42,215 bases of DNA from JBDKVA01 sp039679375 (GCA_039679375.1 JBDKVA010000043.1:1-42215), one strand, 5' to 3'; counted from the first letter of the stretch, positions 24,916 to 33,385 are shown. Program-made: numbers and translations. The notes: generated by a model from the letters alone, not told the origin.

Positions 24916-26663
24916 GCCAGCATATCCTCCAATCCTATCCGGTGAAGTGAGTAGAAGCGGGATGAAGGATCCCTGAGAAGTCCGAGACGGTTTCCGAATT
25001 CACAGGAACACCCTTCCTCCAGTATAAGAATATGGTCCGAACGGTTCACTGTAGCCAGCCTGTGGGCAATAATGATGGCAGTACGGCCTTTCAGCAGGCG
25101 GTCGATAGCCCTTTCAAGCAGCTGCTCCGTTGCAGGATCCAGGCGTGAGGACGCCTCGTCCAGAATAACCATACCTGGATTTTGTAAAAAGACCCTGGTC
25201 AAAGCCAGCAGCTGGGCCTCACCGGCAGAAAGGCTGCGTCCGCCGGTCTCCAGGCGGGTATCCAGCCCTTCCGGCAATCCGTTATACCAGCTGGACAGTC
25301 CTAGCGTATCGATGACTTCTATAATCTTGTTATCCGGAATAGTGCGATCAAAAAAGGTCACATTGTCACGCACAGTAGCCTGGAAAAGCTGTACTTCCTG
25401 CGTAACATAGGCCACCCGGCTGCGCAGGTCGCTAAGCTTCATATTGCTGATATCTTTTCCACCAAGTTTTATGCAACCCCCCACAGGGTCATACAGCCGG
25501 AATATCAAACGCGCAAGCGTAGTTTTCCCGACCCCCGTACGTCCGAGTAAACCAAGAATCTGGCCTGGCTCCAGCGAAAAGGATAACTCATTCAGTACCG
25601 GTTTGTTTTCGGCATATTCAAAGGAAACAGCATCAAAGGTTAATGCCAATGGCTCATCCTTCAGGTTATAAATGCCATTGCCGTCGTTAATCCGGCTTTG
25701 CTGACCCAAAAGCTCGCTCATGCGTTCCACTGTCGCCCCTATATTCTGCATGTTCTCGATTTGTTGTGATAAGTCACGAATCGGCCTTGAGATTAAATTG
25801 TTATACTGCACAATCAAAAATACCGTTCCAAGAGTGATTACTCCCTCCCGGTAAAGTGTATAGCCAAGTATGAAGGTCAGCGCCAATCCTGCGGTCAGCA
25901 GGATGCCGGTGGTAGTTTGTATAAAAAAGAGAGATACTGTTGACGCTTTCCTCCACCGCTGCAGAATAACGGTTTGCAGTTGATAAAGCTTGCAAAGTAC
26001 GTAGTTTACCGCCCCGGAAGAACGAATATCTTCAGTTCCGGATAACCTTTCCTCCAGGAAGCCGAACAGTTCAGTCTCCGCATCGCGTTGTGCCTTCTGG
26101 TAAGGTACTGCAATTCCACGCACCCGGTAGAACACAAATATTGTTACTGCTGTAAAAGCTGTGAAAATCAAACCGACCCGCCAGTTTTCCCTTGCCATAG
26201 CAATGAGGATTCCTATGAGCAGCAGAAAATTGCCAACCACACCCAATACGAGCTGCGAGAAAAATTTCGAAAGCTCGGAAACATCCCCTTCGATTCGTTC
26301 TACGAACTCGCCCGGACTCCGGTCATTATGAAATTGCATATCCAGTTGGAGGCAATGTGCCGCAAGATCTTCCCGTAAGGCATTCGTTGCCTTCCAGGCA
26401 ACGGACTCGCCGACATAAGTGGCACTGACCGAGATTACTTGCTGAAGCAGTGCGACTCCCAGGAACAACAGAGCCGACACGGTCAGGACACTTAAGGGTT
26501 TGCCCTCATTGGCCGAATCAATGAAATGCCGCATTATCTGCGGATTAACAATCTGCATTCCAATACTGCCCAACACAAGGCAAGACAGCAAAATAAAACG
26601 AAGTTTCTGATGAATCAGGTATTTTGCCAGAATATCATAATACCTGCGTAATGGAATTTTCAT
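24912..26663 (-). CDS. ABC exporter half-transporter, catalytic-site partner 1
   Basis: A 583-residue fused membrane and ATPase protein, first gene of a two-gene operon. Its nucleotide-binding domain has Walker A GRTGVGKTT, Q-loop TQEVQLF, a degenerate signature SLSAGEAQL (Ala and Glu in place of Gly and Gln), Walker B VILDEASSRLD with the catalytic Glu, and switch His in IIAHRLA. Combined with the intact signature of its partner, it builds the hydrolytic site. A promoter (TTGTTC-N17-TATAAT) lies about 160 bp upstream and carries a LexA-box-like palindrome. GAGAG precedes the ATG by about 6 nt. Confidence 0.92.
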   Translation of the reverse strand: MKIPLRRYYDILAKYLIHQKLRFILLSCLVLGSIGMQIVNPQIMRHFIDSANEGKPLSVLTVSALLFLGVALLQQVISVSATYVGESVAWKATNALREDLAAHCLQLDMQFHNDRSPGEFVERIEGDVSELSKFFSQLVLGVVGNFLLLIGILIAMARENWRVGLIFTAFTAVTIFVFYRVRGIAVPYQKAQRDAETELFGFLEERLSGTEDIRSSGAVNYVLCKLYQLQTVILQRWRKASTVSLFFIQTTTGILLTAGLALTFILGYTLYREGVITLGTVFLIVQYNNLISRPIRDLSQQIENMQNIGATVERMSELLGQQSRINDGNGIYNLKDEPLALTFDAVSFEYAENKPVLNELSFSLEPGQILGLLGRTGVGKTTLARLIFRLYDPVGGCIKLGGKDISNMKLSDLRSRVAYVTQEVQLFQATVRDNVTFFDRTIPDNKIIEVIDTLGLSSWYNGLPEGLDTRLETGGRSLSAGEAQLLALTRVFLQNPGMVILDEASSRLDPATEQLLERAIDRLLKGRTAIIIAHRLATVNRSDHILILEEGCSCEFGNRLGLLRDPSSRFYSLHRIGLEDMLA

Positions 26664-26732
26664 ATGGGCTCTCTTTCTGTCTTTTCATATGAATCTGGTG
26701 AAAAATCGGCTTTGATTATATTTTGGCTTTTA

Positions 26733-26754
26733 GGAGTCCGCCCGGAAACTCCTG
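26733..26754 (+). repeat. short intergenic repeat GGAGTCYGCYCGGAARCTCCTG
   Basis: Matches the copy at 41891-41912 in 20 of 22 positions and resembles those at 12054 and 42033. AGGAG and CTCCT can pair to form a small hairpin. This is a solitary copy about 70 bp upstream of the ABC operon start. Confidence 0.6.
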
Positions 26755-26823
26755 GGATCGATCAATTGGTGCATATTGATTTCAGCATTTCACATGATAA
26801 TTTTAAATTGTCGGATAAAAAAT

Positions 26824-26852
26824 ATTATATCACAGATATTAACAAAGAACAA
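26824..26852 (-). promoter_or_regulatory. promoter of the first ABC exporter operon
   Basis: Reading the minus strand: TTGTTC (26852-26847), a 17-bp spacer, then a consensus TATAAT (26829-26824). A perfect -10 and ideal spacing compensate for a weak -35. Confidence 0.6.
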
Positions 26853-26859
26853 GCGTTCT
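26846..26859. promoter_or_regulatory. LexA-box-like palindrome AGAAC-AAGC-GTTCT
   Basis: This contains GAAC-N4-GTTC, matching the Bacillota LexA consensus CGAACRNRYGTTYG except at its two outermost bases. It covers the -35 of the promoter for the exporter operon, an ideal place for repression. Confidence 0.45.
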
Positions 26860-26894
26860 GTTAATTTTTTTCAATTCATAGACACAATACCATA

Positions 26895-26915
26895 AACCGG
26901 TATATTTTACCGGTT
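26895..26915 (-). terminator. hairpin after the second ABC exporter operon
   Basis: An 8-bp perfect stem AACCGGTA/TACCGGTT with a 5-nt loop, about 50 bp past the stop of the exporter gene at 26964. The T-run is poor, so termination is uncertain. Confidence 0.4.
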
Positions 26916-26963
26916 CGTATCCGCTATTTGTCTGCTGCCTTATCCCTACAGACAGCATCTTAC

Positions 26964-28829
26964 TCAGGCTGTCGCCTTCTCGGCTTGTATCCTGTATAGC
27001 CTGCTGTATATGCCGTTCAGCTTCATAAGCTCGTCATGCTTGCCGCTCTCCCTTAATCTGCCCTTGTGGATAACCATGATCTTATCCGCGTTCCTTATAG
27101 TGGACAGCCTGTGAGCAATAATAATCGACGTCCTGCCCCTTGAAATTTTAGTCATAGCCTCCTGAATGGCCATTTCGGTTTCTGTGTCAATATTGGCCGT
27201 TGCCTCGTCAAGCACCAGAATGGAGGGCTTGAAGGCAACAGCCCTTGCAAAGGATATCAACTGCTTCTGCCCTGCGGAGAAGGTGCAGCCACGTTCCTTC
27301 ACCTCTTCATCATACCTGTTTGGGAGAGATTCGATAAAGCTGTCTGCTTTTACATATTTCACTGCATACTCGATATCCTCGTCAGAAATATTAGCATTGT
27401 TCAGCCTGATATTGAATTTGATGTTGCCTGCAAACAGAAAAACATCCTGCAGCACCACAGATATCTGCTGCCTGAGATCTTTCAGCCTGTATTCTCTGAT
27501 ATCCGCCCCATCGATCAGTATCTGCCCTTTCTGGATATCGTAAAACCGGGCCATCAGGTTGATAATGGTGGATTTTCCGGAACCGGTAGCACCTACGAAA
27601 GCAGCCACTTCTCCGGATTCGATCTTAAAGCTGACATCCTTCAGTACCCAGTCTTCCCCATTGTATGCAAACCAGACATTTTTAAATTCTATTTCGCCCC
27701 TCAGTTTTTGGGCTGGGACGCCGCTTTCCATATCCTCCTGGGCATCGACCGTATCCAGTACCTCAAATACTCTTTCCGAGGATATGATCGTAGACTGTAT
27801 CGTTGTATATTTTTCCGATAATTCACTGATGGGCTCGAAAAACTGCTTAATATAGCTGATAAACGCAAACAGCACACCGATTTCAATACTCCCGTTCCTG
27901 ATTCCGCCCATGCAGAACAGAATGACGGCTGCGATCGTCAGATTGTTGATGATATCGACCACCGGCCTGCTGAAGCTGTTCAGTATCACTTCCCTGAGGC
28001 TGCACTTGAAGTATTCCCCATCCAGGTTCTTTAGCTCCTCATGCTTCTCCTTTTCACGGTGGAACACCTGCACCAGCTTCATTCCGGATATGTTTTCCGC
28101 CAGAAAACCGTTGATCCGTGCAATCATACCCTTCATTTTAATAAAGTTTTTTCGCGCGGTGATCCTGTATATGATCATGACTCCTGCGATGACCGGTACG
28201 CAGCTGATGCTTACAAGCGCCATTGTCATATCAAGCGAAAACATAACATAGACAATTCCCACAATCATGATCAGATTTTTGAATATATCCACGATAACTC
28301 CTGAAAACAGTTCATCCAGCGCCTCAACATCATTGGTGATCCTGGTCAGTATACGACCTGATGAATTTTTATCAAAAAAGGTCATCGACATATTCTGGAC
28401 ATGCTCAAATATGCTGTTCCTTATTTTGTACATGATTTTCTGGCCTACATAGGTAAGAATATACGTCTCAAGATAACCGGCGCCGGAGCCGATCAGCACC
28501 GCCATGAGATAAAATATGCCCATGAGCAGGATACTGCTGCCGTTGTAGTCACCCTTTACAATATAGTCGTCAATAACCGTTTTTATAATGTAAGGCTTTG
28601 TCAGAACCGCTCCGTTAATGAGGATCGCCAGAAAAATGCTGACTGCAAGCTGCGGCATAAACGGCTTGAAATATCTCAGAAGCCTGATCAGCTGAAATTT
28701 CTTTTTTGGTATCGCAAATTCATCGCGCGTCACTTTTCCGCTCAGATTCCTGTTTGTATTCCCGCTCACATTACTAACCGTATTTCCGCCTGTATTACTG
28801 CTTGCGTTACCGTTGATATTTCCGTTCAT
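26964..28829 (-). CDS. ABC exporter half-transporter, catalytic-site partner 2
   Basis: A 621-residue fused membrane and ATPase protein. The ATPase part has Walker A GATGSGKST, Q-loop LQDVFLF, degenerate signature TFSAGQKQL, Walker B ILVLDEATANID with the catalytic Glu, and switch His in IIAHRLS. It complements the gene at 28826-30577, in the BmrC/BmrD or TM287/288 manner, making a heterodimeric exporter. Its first 35 residues are an unusual Asn/Gly/Ser/Thr-rich leader with repeated GN (MNGNINGNASSNTGGNTVSN), not part of the transporter fold and probably a disordered cytoplasmic tail. The start overlaps the partner's end by 4 bp. Confidence 0.92.
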   Translation of the reverse strand: MNGNINGNASSNTGGNTVSNVSGNTNRNLSGKVTRDEFAIPKKKFQLIRLLRYFKPFMPQLAVSIFLAILINGAVLTKPYIIKTVIDDYIVKGDYNGSSILLMGIFYLMAVLIGSGAGYLETYILTYVGQKIMYKIRNSIFEHVQNMSMTFFDKNSSGRILTRITNDVEALDELFSGVIVDIFKNLIMIVGIVYVMFSLDMTMALVSISCVPVIAGVMIIYRITARKNFIKMKGMIARINGFLAENISGMKLVQVFHREKEKHEELKNLDGEYFKCSLREVILNSFSRPVVDIINNLTIAAVILFCMGGIRNGSIEIGVLFAFISYIKQFFEPISELSEKYTTIQSTIISSERVFEVLDTVDAQEDMESGVPAQKLRGEIEFKNVWFAYNGEDWVLKDVSFKIESGEVAAFVGATGSGKSTIINLMARFYDIQKGQILIDGADIREYRLKDLRQQISVVLQDVFLFAGNIKFNIRLNNANISDEDIEYAVKYVKADSFIESLPNRYDEEVKERGCTFSAGQKQLISFARAVAFKPSILVLDEATANIDTETEMAIQEAMTKISRGRTSIIIAHRLSTIRNADKIMVIHKGRLRESGKHDELMKLNGIYSRLYRIQAEKATA

Positions 28830-30577
28830 ATTGCTTCCTCCTCAGGTTCCGGTTCGTTCTGTGCTTTGTACAATTCGAAGTACTGTCCTTTTAAAGCCAT
28901 CAGCTGTTCATGATTCCCGCGCTCCACGATCCTGCCGCTGTTCATGTACAATATTTCATCAGCATGCATGATCGTCGATATACGGTGTGAAATGATGATG
29001 CCTGTACGGTTCTCAAGCACATGCTTTAAATTGCCGAGTATCTCCACTTCAGTTTTCGTATCCACCGCAGACAGGCTGTCATCCAGTATGAGTATGGAAG
29101 GATTTTTTACAATCGCCCTCGCAATGGATATCCTTTGTTTTTGCCCGCCTGATAATGTTGTACCGCGCTCGCCAACCATCGTATCAAATCCATCCGGGAA
29201 TGAAACGATATTTTCGTACACCCCTGAGGCTTTTGCAGCTTCTTCTATTTCATCATCGGAGTAAATGCTTCTGAAAAATTCAATGTTTTTTTTGATCGTC
29301 GTGGAAAACAGGAAATTGTCCTGGGGAACATAGCCAATGCATTCCCGCAGGATGTCGACCGGAATATCATTAATATCGATACCGTCGATCAGGATGTGTC
29401 CGTCTTCGACATTGTACAGCCTCAGCAATAAATTGATAAGCGTTGTTTTGCCGCATCCCGTTTTCCCTATTATACCGAGTGTTCTACCCTGTTCCAGCGT
29501 AAAATTTACATTTTTCAGCGCTCTTCTTTTTGCCCCCGGATAGGTAAAGCTCAGATTGATTATTTCCAGGTTGCCTTTTATACCGGATACACTGCTTTCT
29601 TCCGATGTCAGCCCTGTTGCCGGAGGTGCGTCAAAGATGGTACCGAGCCTTTTGTAAGAGGCAATTCCCCGCTGCCATGTATCAATGATGCGGCTAATGC
29701 TCATGACAGGCCTCAGTATCGTCAGCATATAGGTGCTGAATGCGACATAATCGCCGAGGGAAATATTCCCGTTGATGACCAGCCTGCTGCCATAGACAAT
29801 AAACAAAAGGAAGCTGATGCCCAGACATAGCTGTCCGCAGGGGACAAGCAACGCAGAAACCCTGGTTAGGTTCATCTGTGTGTCTATCCTTCGCTGGCTG
29901 TATTTTAGAAAATTATCGACTTCCTCCTTCTCCTGTGCAAAGGCTTTTATTACCCGGATACCCGATATGTTTTCCTGGACCTTTTCGGAGATAGCGGCAA
30001 AGGCCTCCTGTACTTTCCTGAACCTGCCTCTTATCTGCGAGCCGACCTTTATCATAAGAAAAACCGCAAGCGGCACAGGTGCAAGCGCCATTAGTGTAAG
30101 CACGGGATCAATGGTCTGCGCCATGAATATTATGGATATGATGCATGACGTCAAACCATCCAGTATATGTATCAGTCCAAATCCGAAGGTCTTTCGTACT
30201 GCTTGCACGTCATTTATGGCATAAGCCACAAGGTCGCCTGTCTTGCTGTTGCTGTAGAAATTGAGCGGAAGGGTCTGAAGGTGCTTGAAAAGGCTATCCC
30301 GGAGATCACACTCAAGAGATCTGCAGTTGCCTATCAGGAAGTACCGCCATAGGAATTTCAGCAAAAAGGCGGCAACCACCAGGGAAAGCATCAGAATTAC
30401 ATTCCGCATGATCATATTTTCAGGCATATCCCTGCTGTTCAAGCCGTCGGTAATGATGCCGAGCAATTTCGGAACAAGCATGTTCAGGTATGTTGTCCCA
30501 AGAAGTATGATAATGCCTGCGATATAGCTGGCGATATGTCTTTTGATAAAATCAGTCAGAATCTGTTTTGCCTTCAT
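28826..30577 (-). CDS. ABC exporter half-transporter, degenerate-site partner 2
   Basis: A 583-residue fused membrane and ATPase protein with Walker A GKTGCGKTT, Q-loop PQDNFLF, intact signature LSGGQKQRIS, Walker B ILILDDSLSAVD with Asp replacing the catalytic Glu, and switch His in IISHRIS. It pairs with the overlapping downstream gene. The ATG at 30577 (MKAKQILTDF) with GAGGT about 7 nt upstream is preferred over an in-frame ATG at 30589. A LacI-type palindrome, TTATACGTATAA, sits 13 bp before the start. The lacI-type regulator is encoded immediately upstream on the same strand and carries the same operator, so this exporter is probably under its control. Confidence 0.93.
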   Translation of the reverse strand: MKAKQILTDFIKRHIASYIAGIIILLGTTYLNMLVPKLLGIITDGLNSRDMPENMIMRNVILMLSLVVAAFLLKFLWRYFLIGNCRSLECDLRDSLFKHLQTLPLNFYSNSKTGDLVAYAINDVQAVRKTFGFGLIHILDGLTSCIISIIFMAQTIDPVLTLMALAPVPLAVFLMIKVGSQIRGRFRKVQEAFAAISEKVQENISGIRVIKAFAQEKEEVDNFLKYSQRRIDTQMNLTRVSALLVPCGQLCLGISFLLFIVYGSRLVINGNISLGDYVAFSTYMLTILRPVMSISRIIDTWQRGIASYKRLGTIFDAPPATGLTSEESSVSGIKGNLEIINLSFTYPGAKRRALKNVNFTLEQGRTLGIIGKTGCGKTTLINLLLRLYNVEDGHILIDGIDINDIPVDILRECIGYVPQDNFLFSTTIKKNIEFFRSIYSDDEIEEAAKASGVYENIVSFPDGFDTMVGERGTTLSGGQKQRISIARAIVKNPSILILDDSLSAVDTKTEVEILGNLKHVLENRTGIIISHRISTIMHADEILYMNSGRIVERGNHEQLMALKGQYFELYKAQNEPEPEEEAI

Positions 30578-30589
30578 CGGATACCTCAC

Positions 30590-30601
30590 TTATACGTATA
30601 A
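30590..30601. promoter_or_regulatory. LacI-type operator TTATACGTATAA (exporter copy)
   Basis: A perfect 12-bp palindrome with a central CG, as in LacI/GalR operators. It lies between the lacI-type gene and the exporter start, and is identical to the site at 31714-31725. Confidence 0.75.
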
Positions 30602-30628
30602 ATATGTGAAAATAGAACTCGTTCCGCT

Positions 30629-31636
30629 TCAGCTTGAATCCCTTAAAACAAATTCAGAAGGCAGTACTACTGTTTTCTGCATTTCATTGCCCTTCATCCT
30701 TTCAGAAAGCATTTCTGCCGAACGATGCCCCATATCATAAAGAGGAAGCTCGACAGCAGATAATGGAGGGAATACCACATTAAAAAATTTGGACGAACCA
30801 AGAACAATGATCTTTATTTGTTCAGGGACTTTAAGGTTCAGGCTCAAAGCACATTTCAGAGCTATCAGCCCGAATCTCGGCGACCCTGCAAGCAGCGCCT
30901 CCGGCCGTTTATCTGATGAAAGCAGCATTTTTATGGCAGAAAACATTTCATCATCATTAAATATGCTGGTTGCGATGAGTTCGTCACATGCTTCAAAGCC
31001 GTATGCAGCCATGGCCCTTTTAAAGGCATCCAGCCTGCCATCCGGCGATTTCGTCTGACTGGGGCCGGCATACCCGATCCTTTTGATACCCTTTGATAAA
31101 AAGTATTCAATAACACCGGGAATATGACTCAGGTGATCCGTACAAACCTGATAGATATCCTTTGCAGATTGCACCGCGTCAACCTTTACAAACGGTATTC
31201 CATTTGTCGTCAGATAATCGATCATTTCATCGTTTATAGAGGCAAAAGCAAATATGATACCTCCAAGCCTGTTGGAATTGTAATACCTGATATATTCAGC
31301 CTCTGCAACATCTTCAGGCTTGTTGAAAAGAAGCGTAACGGAATAATCGTTCTTCTGAAGGCCGTCCCGGATTCCCTCCAGCGTTTTCATAAAATAAAAG
31401 TTCGTGACATTGCGATCCGTTACAACGCCGATGGACATGGGCCTGCCAAGTTTCATCCCCCTTGCCATTTCATCCGGGTGGTAATTGAGCTTTTTGACTG
31501 CTTCCAGAACCGCAGCACGGGTTTCGGGCTTGATGCTGACGTTTTTGACGTCGTTCAATATATATGATACCGTTGCCTGGGATACACCTGCTTCACGCGC
31601 TACATCCCGGCTTGAAATGTTTTTCTTTTTGTTCAT
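30629..31636 (-). CDS. LacI-family transcriptional regulator
   Basis: A 335-residue repressor. The N-terminal helix-turn-helix and hinge are complete: ISSRDVAREAGVSQATVSYI, then KPETRAAVLEAVKKLNYHPD. The periplasmic-binding-like sensor domain follows, with MSIGVVTDRN and SKGIKRIGYAGPSQTKSPDG. It probably binds TTATACGTATAA, present upstream of itself (31714) and of the exporter pair (30590), giving autoregulation plus control of export. LacI proteins usually sense sugars, so the exporter may move a sugar-related or sugar-cued compound; the effector is unknown. The stop is 51 bp from the exporter start. Confidence 0.93.
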   Translation of the reverse strand: MNKKKNISSRDVAREAGVSQATVSYILNDVKNVSIKPETRAAVLEAVKKLNYHPDEMARGMKLGRPMSIGVVTDRNVTNFYFMKTLEGIRDGLQKNDYSVTLLFNKPEDVAEAEYIRYYNSNRLGGIIFAFASINDEMIDYLTTNGIPFVKVDAVQSAKDIYQVCTDHLSHIPGVIEYFLSKGIKRIGYAGPSQTKSPDGRLDAFKRAMAAYGFEACDELIATSIFNDDEMFSAIKMLLSSDKRPEALLAGSPRFGLIALKCALSLNLKVPEQIKIIVLGSSKFFNVVFPPLSAVELPLYDMGHRSAEMLSERMKGNEMQKTVVLPSEFVLRDSS

Positions 31637-31713
31637 ACACTCTTCCCGATACGACAGTTCGCCTATTGGACTACAAATAATTGATTGCAGTCGTCCGGCA
31701 TTCCCTCATCTAC

Positions 31714-31725
31714 TTATACGTATAA
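31714..31725. promoter_or_regulatory. LacI-type operator TTATACGTATAA (autoregulatory copy)
   Basis: Identical to the site at 30590-30601 and 78 bp upstream of the regulator's start. A weaker relative, TACGTATAA, occurs at 41607-41615 upstream of the transglutaminase gene. Confidence 0.75.
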
Positions 31726-31779
31726 ACTATTTATTACGATAACACCAGCTGCATCAAATGTCAATAAATTTATTGTTCA

Positions 31780-32394
31780 TCAGCATCTGGCAAATGCCCG
31801 GACCAAGCTTGCTTCTGCATTGATTTTCAGCGGGGCTGCATACACCTCGAAGCATTCGGCGCCTATGAGCTGATCCAGATTTGTCAGATTCTCCATGATA
31901 AAGATCCCTTCCGACAGTAGAATCTTGTGCACTGCAAACGGAGAAAAATCAGGAGAAGGCATATCGACACCGAGCATCCTGATTCCTTTTGATGCAAAAA
32001 AGCTTGCTAGTCCTTCTGTAATAACAGGATGGTCAAAGTAATATCGGTCATTGCCATAAAGCATATCCGTTCCGGTTAATATCAAAACAATATCTCCAAA
32101 ACGGATTTTTTCGGCATATTCCTCTCTGTAGCCAATCTCATGTTCCGCCCTGGCGTCGATCAGGCAGCCTGGCCCCGAAAAACTTTCCAGAGGATATTCC
32201 GAGATGGTCCTGTTATTTTTAGTAAGATGCATGGGACAGTCAATATGGGTCCCTGCATGCATGCCTGTGGACAAGGAATAGGCATTATAATGATCCGTTT
32301 CAAAACACTTCTTCTGAACCAGAGATACCTTTGCATCCCCTGGATAGACAGGCATGTCCTGCTTGATCGTTTGAGATAAATCGATATATTTCAT
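31780..32394 (-). CDS. cyclase-family metal-dependent hydrolase (kynurenine formamidase-like)
   Basis: A 204-residue protein with the family signature HAGTHIDCPMH (about residues 46-56), whose His and Asp residues bind divalent metal, and the opening IDLSQTIKQDMPVYPGD. Known relatives hydrolyse N-formylkynurenine, isatin or cyclic amides. No tryptophan-degradation genes are nearby, so the substrate is open. It lies upstream of the lacI-type gene on the same strand, with a 143-bp gap holding the operator. The ribosome binding site is weak. Confidence 0.88.
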   Translation of the reverse strand: MKYIDLSQTIKQDMPVYPGDAKVSLVQKKCFETDHYNAYSLSTGMHAGTHIDCPMHLTKNNRTISEYPLESFSGPGCLIDARAEHEIGYREEYAEKIRFGDIVLILTGTDMLYGNDRYYFDHPVITEGLASFFASKGIRMLGVDMPSPDFSPFAVHKILLSEGIFIMENLTNLDQLIGAECFEVYAAPLKINAEASLVRAFARC

Positions 32395-32416
32395 AATTAT
32401 TTACATCCATTTTGCC

Positions 32417-32451
32417 AAAAGCAGCAGTGGCACTGTAAAGGCCACTGCTGC
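32417..32451 (-). terminator. terminator of hpf
   Basis: A perfect 11-bp stem GCAGCAGTGGC/GCCACTGCTGC (32421-32431 and 32441-32451) with a 9-nt loop, followed on the minus strand by TTTT. It begins about 58 bp past the hpf stop. Confidence 0.8.
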
Positions 32452-32508
32452 AAATGAAATAGCTTGATTGTTTTTTAATATCAATATAGGCCGATATTTC
32501 CAGCAAGC

Positions 32509-33039
32509 CTAAAATTCTGGCTCGATCAGGCCATAATTTCCGTCTTTGCGCCTGTATACCACATTTACCTCATTTGTATCCGCATTCGAGAACATATAGA
32601 ATTCATGCCCAAGAAGGTTCATCTGTAGAATCGCTTCATCCACAGGCATGGGTTTGATGGCAAATTTCTTTGTGCGTACGATCTTGAATTCCTTTTCTTC
32701 CTCTACCGTATTATCCGCGCTGAAATATTCCGGCTTGAATGTCCCCGTATGCAGCTTCTTTTCCAGGCGGGTCCTATTCTTTCTGATCTGCCTCTCAAGT
32801 ATATCCTCCGCCTTATCAATACATGTATACATATCATCGTTTGCAACTTCCGCCCTCAACGTTATTCCATCGGTAGGAATCGTAACTTCCAGTATGTGCC
32901 TGTTCCTCTGGATGCTCATCGTAACATGTGCTTCTGTCTGCGGACTAAAGAACTTTTCCAGCTTACCCAGCTTTTTCATGACTCTTTCCTTTAAAGCTTC
33001 TGTTACTTCAATGTTTTTTCCGGTGATTTTGAATTTCAT
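32509..33039 (-). CDS. hpf: ribosome hibernation promoting factor, long form
   Basis: A 176-residue protein. The N-terminal S30AE/RaiA domain (MKFKITGKNIEVTEALKERV, about 1-95) binds the decoding region of the 30S subunit. A linker then leads to the C-terminal dimerisation domain (IVRTKKFAIKPMPVDEAILQ, about 118-173, ending NVVYRRKDGNYGLIEPEF). The long form makes 100S ribosome dimers in stationary phase in most Bacillota. AAGGGG lies upstream of the ATG, and a promoter is visible at 33061-33090. It is transcribed alone and ends at a strong terminator. Confidence 0.97.
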   Translation of the reverse strand: MKFKITGKNIEVTEALKERVMKKLGKLEKFFSPQTEAHVTMSIQRNRHILEVTIPTDGITLRAEVANDDMYTCIDKAEDILERQIRKNRTRLEKKLHTGTFKPEYFSADNTVEEEKEFKIVRTKKFAIKPMPVDEAILQMNLLGHEFYMFSNADTNEVNVVYRRKDGNYGLIEPEF

Positions 33040-33060
33040 AGACCATTGCCCCTTTCCTAT

Positions 33061-33090
33061 TTTGTATTGTCATGCTACTACTCTCGTCAA
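33061..33090 (-). promoter_or_regulatory. promoter of hpf
   Basis: Reading the minus strand: TTGACG (33090-33085), an 18-bp spacer, then TACAAA (33066-33061). It would give a leader of roughly 15 nt. Confidence 0.45.
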
Positions 33091-33313
33091 TTACCACCTG
33101 ATGATCTTTGACAATGTACAAACCCGGAATATGGAGTACTGCTTTCCATATTATTACCCTAATAACAAGTTTATTAACAGTATAAATCAAAATGCATATA
33201 TTTGTATTCTACAGTAAGTATAATAAATCCTTCCAAAATTATAGGTATTTTTTATAAAAAATATACTACATTTTAATGGTAAAAAGCAGTAATTTGAGCC
33301 GACGCAGCATTTC

Positions 33314-33355
33314 ACACAAATATTCACAAAACAAGTGTTTTGTGAATATTTGTGT
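33314..33355. repeat. perfect palindrome, 20-bp arms, 2-nt centre
   Basis: The arms at 33314-33333 and 33336-33355 are exact reverse complements around AG. Each arm carries an ATATTCACA-like 9-mer, a relaxed DnaA-box match. No T-run follows, so it is not a usual terminator. Confidence 0.9.
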
Positions 33356-33385
33356 TGTGGATTATGTGGATAAACCTGTGAATAA
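33356..33385 (-). promoter_or_regulatory. cluster of three DnaA-box-like 9-mers
   Basis: TGTGGATTA (33356-33364), TGTGGATAA (33365-33373) and TGTGAATAA (33377-33385). The middle one is the exact complement of the consensus DnaA box TTATCCACA and the others differ by one base each. They share orientation and touch or nearly touch each other, directly beside the palindrome. Confidence 0.6.

Larger units (their letters stand above)
26664..26963. other. gene-free region between the two ABC exporter operons
   Basis: No convincing gene. It holds the short dispersed repeat at 26733-26754, the promoter and LexA-like palindrome of the downstream minus-strand operon (26824-26859), and a hairpin after the upstream operon (26895-26915). 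A 66-codon plus-strand frame here lacks any ribosome binding site and crosses these sites, so I do not call it. Confidence 0.6.

Noticed and set aside
26664..26864. 66-codon plus-strand frame starting back-to-back with the ABC exporter gene
   Set aside because: No ribosome binding site; it covers a dispersed repeat, a promoter and a LexA-like site for the opposite strand.
33040..33180. A raiA-motif RNA upstream of hpf
   Set aside because: Such RNAs are known near this gene family in Bacillota, but I saw no matching set of stems, and the hpf promoter leaves a leader of only about 15 nt.
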